64,000 nucleotides of DNA from Candidatus Saccharimonadota bacterium (GTDB taxonomy: Bacteria; Patescibacteriota; Saccharimonadia; Saccharimonadales; Saccharimonadaceae): contig JAFWLS010000013.1 of NCBI GenBank assembly GCA_017514045.1, positions 1 through 64,000 of the forward strand, read 5' to 3'. The position numbers and the translations under genes were made by a program. The notes beneath the pieces were generated by a model. That model was not told where the DNA came from. It was given only the letters and a program-made list of their open reading frames with translations, and did not search any database. Shown piece by piece: positions 58,938 to 64,000 of this stretch. How positions within the stretch are numbered: the first letter of the stretch is position 1; the number at the start of each line of letters is the position of its first letter.

Positions 58938-59582
58938 ATGATGGGACAAAATAGTTTTTCTAACGCAGTTGGTGTTGCTGCCAGTGAGCAAAAACCTATT
59001 GACTTTGCGCCAGTCGATCAGGCGAGCTCATTCAACAAACCAAACACCAAAAAAATAAAACCAAAAACGATCATTCTTATTCTTATAGCTATGCTTATTG
59101 GTGCCGGTGTTACGACTGTTATATTTTTATTATTTATAAATCGCACGGTTGAAGAACCCAGTATATCGGACGTAATTGAGACTGAATCTCCAGAGAACGA
59201 CGGCACCAAAACTGCCGAACAAGTCATTGAAGAATTTAACAATGCGATTAGTAACGCAACAGACGAGAGCGACAAACTTGATCTCATGCTTAACGAAGTA
59301 GACTATTACATACTAGAAGACGACTATGATTCAGCTCTCGCTGCGCTCGGAAAAATAACCATCGACACCCTAACTAGTAGCAACAAGCAAAATGTTTACA
59401 ATCGTTATAGCACAGTATACGAAGGAAAAGGCGACAGCGAACAAGCGGCACATTATAAACAGCTCGCAGAACAAGCCTTTAACCAAGCATATCAAGGGCA
59501 ACAAGATGTAGAGATAGAGATAGAAAGCTCTGAAGGAGGTCAAGCAGAAGACGAATCGTCGAATAGCGGAGAGGAGGAATAG
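58938..59582 (+). CDS. Membrane protein of the surface-protein unit
   Basis: A 214-residue protein starting MMGQNSFSN. A polar N-terminus of about 45 residues and one membrane helix (IILILIAMLIGAGVTTVIFLLF) are followed by an acidic extracytoplasmic helical domain with TPR-like pairs (LDLMLNEVDYYILEDDYDSA; NVYNRYSTVYEGKGDSEQAA) and an acidic Glu/Ser tail. The homologous start at 63878 (MMGQN) and the position of TATAAT favour ATG 58938 or 58941 over 58926. It is 4 nt before the 1413-residue gene, so the pair is one unit. It may chaperone or anchor the large partner; this is inference. Confidence 0.65.
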   Translation: MMGQNSFSNAVGVAASEQKPIDFAPVDQASSFNKPNTKKIKPKTIILILIAMLIGAGVTTVIFLLFINRTVEEPSISDVIETESPENDGTKTAEQVIEEFNNAISNATDESDKLDLMLNEVDYYILEDDYDSALAALGKITIDTLTSSNKQNVYNRYSTVYEGKGDSEQAAHYKQLAEQAFNQAYQGQQDVEIEIESSEGGQAEDESSNSGEEE

Positions 59583-59586
59583 CTAT

Positions 59587-62500
59587 ATGGCAACAGTAAC
59601 TGACTATAACATAGAACAGCCATCCAGAGGCTTTGCCGTCTCGTTATTAGTGATTGTGATATTTGCATTTTCTATCGTCGCCAATCTGCTCATCGCAAGC
59701 AAAACTGCATACGGTGGAGGTGGGGCGAATGCAGGGATTGTAGATATACAACCCGTTAAGCCATGCCCGTCAGGACAAAACTGCTCAGGGAGTTCATCCC
59801 ATGTTGCCCCATACTGGGTGTATTTCAGAATTAAAAACAACAAGAAAACCTCCTTTAATGTTGCCGGAGAAACCGTATCTGGTTGCAATGGTGCCGGAGG
59901 GTTCTACTTCGAATTTAACGAATCCCTTTCTGGCGCACAATCTAGCGTAATGAATGCGCAAACATCAAGAATGTACTACATCGACCATCGAGCCAAAAAG
60001 ACCGTACCGACCAACAAATACAACGCTAACGATCTAGAACCAATCTACCTCACCTTCCACTCAGACGGCAAAGATTATTCAAGCAAAGGAGAAGTCAATA
60101 TCTGCAGTCTCACTTCGCCAAGGAAAACAATAAATAAATATAACGCCCAAAGCGGGTATAAAATACAGACGCTCAATGTCGGAGATTCAAGACTAAAAGA
60201 TAAGTGTAACTATAATCGAGACTGGGGAACTGGCTTTAAAGATTCGAGTAGAAATGGCGAACAAATCTGCAAAGGTGGATCACTCTGTATATGGTACAAC
60301 ATAGAAAGCGATATCGTATCCTATATCGTCGACCAATGGAATAATATGATAAAGGATAATGAGAACGCCGGAGACCTACGCGGTAAAAAAATCTGGGACA
60401 CGCAGACAAATGGTGACCCAGGAAACGTAGTGAACGTTGTCTGGTTCTGCGGCGGAGTGGGGAGTGGTAACTACACCGGCACAACCACAGGAAAAATTGG
60501 TGACAAGAGTGCATCCGTAACGACATCTGGCACCAAGAGTTTGTCATACGACGGTACTAAAACCGACGGTAAATACACCATCAACTTTGAACACTTGCTA
60601 AAACGCACCGATAACGCCAACAGCTCCATCCCAACCCAAACAGTCAAAATCATCACATCGACAACCAATCTCAGCACCAACAAGACAACCACCAAAACCG
60701 AAGAGATAAATATAGCATTAGAAAAGAAAGGCACTACTGGTAAAGATTCCGTTACGACGAAGAGGAGCGAGAGCCTAACGCTTTCGCCTGGGCAAAAGGT
60801 TAAGGTTTGTCAGACTATGCAGTACTACAGCTTTGTCGACTATAGCTTTGAGAGCGGAAATTTCCTAACCAACTCCAGCAATTTAAAGAAAACCACCGTC
60901 TGCGTCACCGTCACCCAGCCTATTTATCTTGAACCAGGTTCAGCCTCGTATGTCACTAATAGCGTTAACAATAACAACAACTCTCCCGTCACGACAGGCG
61001 GTAATAATACCATACAAGGTCTTGCCGGGTCTAAAGGCGGTAATAAAACCTACTCCTATACCTTCACACACAAACTCAAACTACAAGGAAAAACCGGTTA
61101 TTCTTACGGCATTCAATACTATATTGTACAAACCAAAGACGGAACAAATGAGACCATTCCAGATAGTGGCACGCAATCAAGTCCCAAAACACTTTCGGTA
61201 AACAGCGCGGATGGTCATTATGTTCAGGCATTCACGAGCAGAGGCTCATGGGACCCAATTGCTCCGGGCGAACAAACCCCCACCATCTGTCAGACTATCT
61301 ACTTTAAGCCCAAACAGATATCTGCTGGCAGCAGCTATACAATTACAAAAGACACCTGGCAATCATCCACTGTTTGTACTAATGTCAAACGCAGTGCACC
61401 CAAAAAGATTTCTGCTTCAGCCACGTCCGACGTAACGGTCAATGGGGTTAAGAACCCATCTGGTACTCAAATCTCAGTGGATCCATATAGTATCACATTC
61501 GCATTCAAACTAACCACCCCAAACAGTCGTGCGTTAACCACTAATTATTCTATCCAGCGGTTAATTTACAACACTGGAGGAACAAAGAATTGGAATGATG
61601 CAACTACCGTTAAAGGCCCAACCTCTATCTCGGCCCCGGCCAATGTCACGGACTCGTTCAAGAAGGCTACCGAAGACGGTCAAGCGCTAACCGTCTGCGA
61701 ACGTATTGTTCTAGATCCATATCAATACTACATCGAATACAAAGGCGATGGGAAGACGGAAGATGGACTCACGTCGTTAAGTGGTAGTAAAGCTTTCGCA
61801 GAAAGGTGTGTAGACTTAGGGCGTCCACAAAAGCAAAAGTACAATGACGGAGAAGCTATCATCTATTCATCGTCTGAAGGCAGACTCGACAATAGTGTCT
61901 ACGACGCTACTCAGGGGGCATATATTCTCAAGAACAATAACACTATCATCTATACCCATAAGCTCTGGCGTAAGGCAGAAAAACACACCATAAGTGGCAA
62001 AAACGCCACCAGTCCAGCAGAAGACGTCAATGTCGAATATCGTCTCGATGATCCAAATGCATCATACAATTCCACCTCTATCCGCCAAGGAACTGGAACA
62101 GCTAATGGCCTACCAAGCATCACAGTACCTACCAACTCAGAATCGCAGAAACGAACAACGACTAGTAATCGGAATTCCTCACTTCTAAACGCCAACACCG
62201 TTATAGACGAAAGCAAATTGTTAGTAGGGCAAAAAAAGACGTTTTGCCAATCCATATTCTTCGTCTCTAAACAGTACACGCTAAGAGGCGAATACTATTC
62301 GCTTAATGGGCAACTCTGGAGTAACACGATGCTAGGCGTAGAGAGGCCTGTCTCTAAGAACGTTGTCGGCAAATCATCACCTGGCTGCGTTAGTGTCATC
62401 CGTCCATACAACTTCAAAGTTACGGAAATTTCTGTAAATAGCTCCCCAGAGACCGTAACTGGAGAAGGCGAAGTCGACGTCAGTTTTACAATCGACGTTG

Positions 62501-63828
62501 CTAAGAATGACGGCGCTGGTGACTACAAGATTACCGACATTCCAAACGCCAAGATTCAAGTCATCAAAATTACGTTGACTCAGCCACTGAGCCCAGGTGA
62601 TTCCACCGCCGGCGGAATTGCTACTGATCCATGCCAACACTTCACGAGTCGCCTTGGGGCAAAAGCTAGATGCGAATTCGATAGCCCAGCCGACACTAAG
62701 ACTATTAGTCCGGGTTCACCTAATAGCAGTAGCAGCGTTAGCTATTACAATAGCAACGGATATGCTTCGGTCTACACTGCTCACCCTAGTATAAACGAAG
62801 TACCTACTACTTATAAGGTGTGCTATGCTATAGCAATCAATCCGGCCAGTAGTGGCAGCAAAGGCTATGGTTTAAGTGCAGGAGACTTCGATACGGGTAG
62901 ATGGGTCATCAGTAACGCTGCTTGTATAAACATCGGCAAACGTCCAACCGTACAAGTTTGGGGTGGATCCGTCTTCTCATCTGGAGGTATCCATACTGCA
63001 TCATCTCGAGCAAAAGTAAACAACGAATCACAGAATCGCGTCTTTGGTTCATGGGCTGACTACATGATTATCGCAAATGGTGCTAATAAGAATATGGCAT
63101 CTGGAGCTACTCTTATCTCTGGTATGCTTAACGCTACTACTTGTAAATATTCTCCACTCACTATCGCTAATTCCAAATGTAATGCGGACACAAAGGAGCT
63201 TGGAAGGGCCGCTATTGAATCTGCCCAATCCCTAGAAAGAGGCGTCTACGAGTACTATCTCAAAAACAGTAAAGACAAATATCTCGACCTCAAAACGATC
63301 GGACTCGAAGGCGGATCGCACATTGTAGACAGAAATACGCTAAACGATGCTTCTGGCACTTATCCAATCCTCATCTACAACAATGATGGCGCTCATTCAA
63401 ACCTCTACATTAAAGAAGATATTAACGTTGGTTTCTCTGGACGTTCTTATAACGACATCAATATACCACAAGTCATCATATACTCTCCTGGTAACATCTA
63501 TATAGCCCCACAAGTGACCCGCATCGATGCTTGGATAATTGCAGGGGGAGAGATCCGAACTTGCGCCGAAGCAAATGGTACGGTAATTCGCACCCAACAA
63601 GGTCGCGTCGATGAATGCGATAAAAAACTTACTATCACAGGGCCAATCTATGCAAAGAAGATTCTCCTCGATCGTATCGCTAACGGTGATGTCAGCAAGA
63701 ACACCACTGCTGAACCAGCCGAACTTATCGATCTCAACCCGGCCATTTACTTGTTCGGCTATAACGAATCTACCAACAATGCGCAGCCTTCTGTAACCTA
63801 CATGCATAAATTACCGGTAAGATATTAA
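59587..63828 (+). CDS. Giant repeat-built surface protein
   Basis: A 1413-residue protein. A short N-terminus is followed by one membrane segment (FAVSLLVIVIFAFSIVANLLIA) and a very long Ser/Thr/Asn/Gly-rich extracytoplasmic region. At least five related modules of about 140-200 residues are visible, each with a G-x-x-x-x-[VI]-C block and a second Cys after about 40 residues: KVKVCQTMQYYSF (about residue 400), TPTICQTIYFKPKQ (560), LTVCERIVLDPYQYY (700), KKTFCQSIFFVSKQ (880) and TYKVCYAIAINP (1073). Partner Cys appear in TTVCVTV, STVCTNV, AERCVDL, PGCVSVI and AACINIG. A separate C-terminal domain (from about 1150: GSWADYMIIANGANKN; IIYSPGNIYIAPQVTRIDAW) differs. An AGGAGG site precedes the ATG. 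It probably acts as adhesin or outer scaffold. Confidence 0.72.
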   Translation: MATVTDYNIEQPSRGFAVSLLVIVIFAFSIVANLLIASKTAYGGGGANAGIVDIQPVKPCPSGQNCSGSSSHVAPYWVYFRIKNNKKTSFNVAGETVSGCNGAGGFYFEFNESLSGAQSSVMNAQTSRMYYIDHRAKKTVPTNKYNANDLEPIYLTFHSDGKDYSSKGEVNICSLTSPRKTINKYNAQSGYKIQTLNVGDSRLKDKCNYNRDWGTGFKDSSRNGEQICKGGSLCIWYNIESDIVSYIVDQWNNMIKDNENAGDLRGKKIWDTQTNGDPGNVVNVVWFCGGVGSGNYTGTTTGKIGDKSASVTTSGTKSLSYDGTKTDGKYTINFEHLLKRTDNANSSIPTQTVKIITSTTNLSTNKTTTKTEEINIALEKKGTTGKDSVTTKRSESLTLSPGQKVKVCQTMQYYSFVDYSFESGNFLTNSSNLKKTTVCVTVTQPIYLEPGSASYVTNSVNNNNNSPVTTGGNNTIQGLAGSKGGNKTYSYTFTHKLKLQGKTGYSYGIQYYIVQTKDGTNETIPDSGTQSSPKTLSVNSADGHYVQAFTSRGSWDPIAPGEQTPTICQTIYFKPKQISAGSSYTITKDTWQSSTVCTNVKRSAPKKISASATSDVTVNGVKNPSGTQISVDPYSITFAFKLTTPNSRALTTNYSIQRLIYNTGGTKNWNDATTVKGPTSISAPANVTDSFKKATEDGQALTVCERIVLDPYQYYIEYKGDGKTEDGLTSLSGSKAFAERCVDLGRPQKQKYNDGEAIIYSSSEGRLDNSVYDATQGAYILKNNNTIIYTHKLWRKAEKHTISGKNATSPAEDVNVEYRLDDPNASYNSTSIRQGTGTANGLPSITVPTNSESQKRTTTSNRNSSLLNANTVIDESKLLVGQKKTFCQSIFFVSKQYTLRGEYYSLNGQLWSNTMLGVERPVSKNVVGKSSPGCVSVIRPYNFKVTEISVNSSPETVTGEGEVDVSFTIDVAKNDGAGDYKITDIPNAKIQVIKITLTQPLSPGDSTAGGIATDPCQHFTSRLGAKARCEFDSPADTKTISPGSPNSSSSVSYYNSNGYASVYTAHPSINEVPTTYKVCYAIAINPASSGSKGYGLSAGDFDTGRWVISNAACINIGKRPTVQVWGGSVFSSGGIHTASSRAKVNNESQNRVFGSWADYMIIANGANKNMASGATLISGMLNATTCKYSPLTIANSKCNADTKELGRAAIESAQSLERGVYEYYLKNSKDKYLDLKTIGLEGGSHIVDRNTLNDASGTYPILIYNNDGAHSNLYIKEDINVGFSGRSYNDINIPQVIIYSPGNIYIAPQVTRIDAWIIAGGEIRTCAEANGTVIRTQQGRVDECDKKLTITGPIYAKKILLDRIANGDVSKNTTAEPAELIDLNPAIYLFGYNESTNNAQPSVTYMHKLPVRY

Positions 63829-63840
63829 TAACAAAAAAGC

Positions 63841-63869
63841 TTTACCTTTTTATTTATTAAATATATAAT
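63841..63869 (+). promoter_or_regulatory. Promoter of the surface-protein unit, copy 2
   Basis: TTTACC (63841-63846), 17 nt, TATAAT (63864-63869), in the same AAAAAAGCTTTACCTTTTT box as copy 1. Confidence 0.65.
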
Positions 63870-63877
63870 GGAAACAT

Positions 63878-64000
63878 ATGATGGGACAAAACAATATTTC
63901 TGACACAACCAACTCAATAGCCAATGGGCAAGGATTAACAAACCCAACGCCTATTGATCGGCCCAGTGCGTCACGGTTAAAATTCCCACTAAAAGGTGTT
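63878..64000 (+). CDS. Second copy of the unit's membrane protein, 3' end outside window
   Basis: The frame opens MMGQNNISDTTNSIANGQ and runs to the window end without a stop. The start, the promoter and the first residues repeat the 58938 gene (MMGQNSFSN), so a tandem array of such units appears to begin here. Only 41 codons are visible. Confidence 0.6.
   Translation, partial: MMGQNNISDTTNSIANGQGLTNPTPIDRPSASRLKFPLKGV

Noticed and set aside
1-64000. UGA recoded as an amino acid, as in Gracilibacteria/Absconditabacteria
   Set aside because: TGA ends several well-defined proteins at the expected place (RuvX-MltG, GatA, the gene before metK, MetK).

Overview
The window is a gene-dense, roughly AT-balanced stretch of bacterial chromosome. 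It most likely comes from a Candidate Phyla Radiation bacterium, and Candidatus Saccharibacteria (TM7) is the best guess. Grounds for this: very short intergenic gaps, compact or divergent housekeeping proteins (MetK 322 aa, Tmk, a zinc-less NrdR), nucleotide salvage and a class III (anaerobic) ribonucleotide reductase without visible de novo nucleotide synthesis, many membrane-anchored proteins of unknown function, and a eukaryote-like IleRS. TGA is used as an ordinary stop codon (positions 3031, 9781 and 37614), so there is no UGA recoding. No phage, insertion sequence or CRISPR array was seen.

Layout. 1-5.5 kb: a baseplate J-like membrane protein, a RuvX-MltG fusion, a LysM-CHAP cell-wall hydrolase and Obg. 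5.5-5.7 kb: a probable structured non-coding RNA. 5.7-14.1 kb: UvrB, a small coiled-coil membrane protein, the GatCAB amidotransferase with a HEPN-like membrane protein inserted between gatA and gatB, a bactofilin-like membrane protein, uracil-DNA glycosylase and a dCMP-type deaminase. 14.4-22.3 kb: two giant tandem paralogous membrane proteins of unknown function, directly followed by a P-type cation ATPase. 22.5-25.5 kb: nrdD-nrdG behind a promoter carrying two NrdR-box-like sites. 25.5-26.3 kb: a secreted protein whose codon use and signals look foreign. 26.3-31.2 kb: TrmD, RecG, RsmD, an LPSTG-tailed membrane protein and a UPF0104-type membrane protein.

31.2-35.6 kb: tRNA-Leu(UAG), secE-nusG, rplK, cdsA (minus strand), rplA and a secreted HNH nuclease. 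35.6-39.2 kb: SmpB, exonuclease III, a degenerate kinase-fold protein, metK under a SAM-I-type riboswitch, and a single-gene rpsJ unit. 39.3-44.4 kb: an envelope operon (Mur ligase, alpha/beta hydrolase, DegT-type aminotransferase, two FemAB-like transferases). 44.5-49.4 kb: ftsZ, an NrdR homologue without zinc-ribbon cysteines, a small thioredoxin-like protein, and IleRS. 49.4-58.9 kb: a WG-repeat-like membrane protein, a heterodimeric ABC exporter, Tdk-Tmk, an FAD oxidoreductase and trigger factor. 58.9-64.0 kb: a membrane protein plus a 1413-residue repeat-built surface protein, and then the start of a second copy of the same kind of unit.

Two themes stand out. First, most promoters here put a perfect or near-perfect TATAAT exactly 5-8 nt before a start codon with no Shine-Dalgarno site, so many mRNAs should be leaderless. 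Ribosomal-protein, secE-nusG, ftsZ, metK and nrdD transcripts instead have real leaders with Shine-Dalgarno sites, and several of those leaders carry RNA structure. Second, the genes suit an anaerobic, host-dependent lifestyle: salvage of nucleosides (Tdk, Tmk, deaminase), secreted nuclease, anaerobic RNR, wall remodelling (MltG, CHAP, FemAB) and large secreted or anchored surface proteins.
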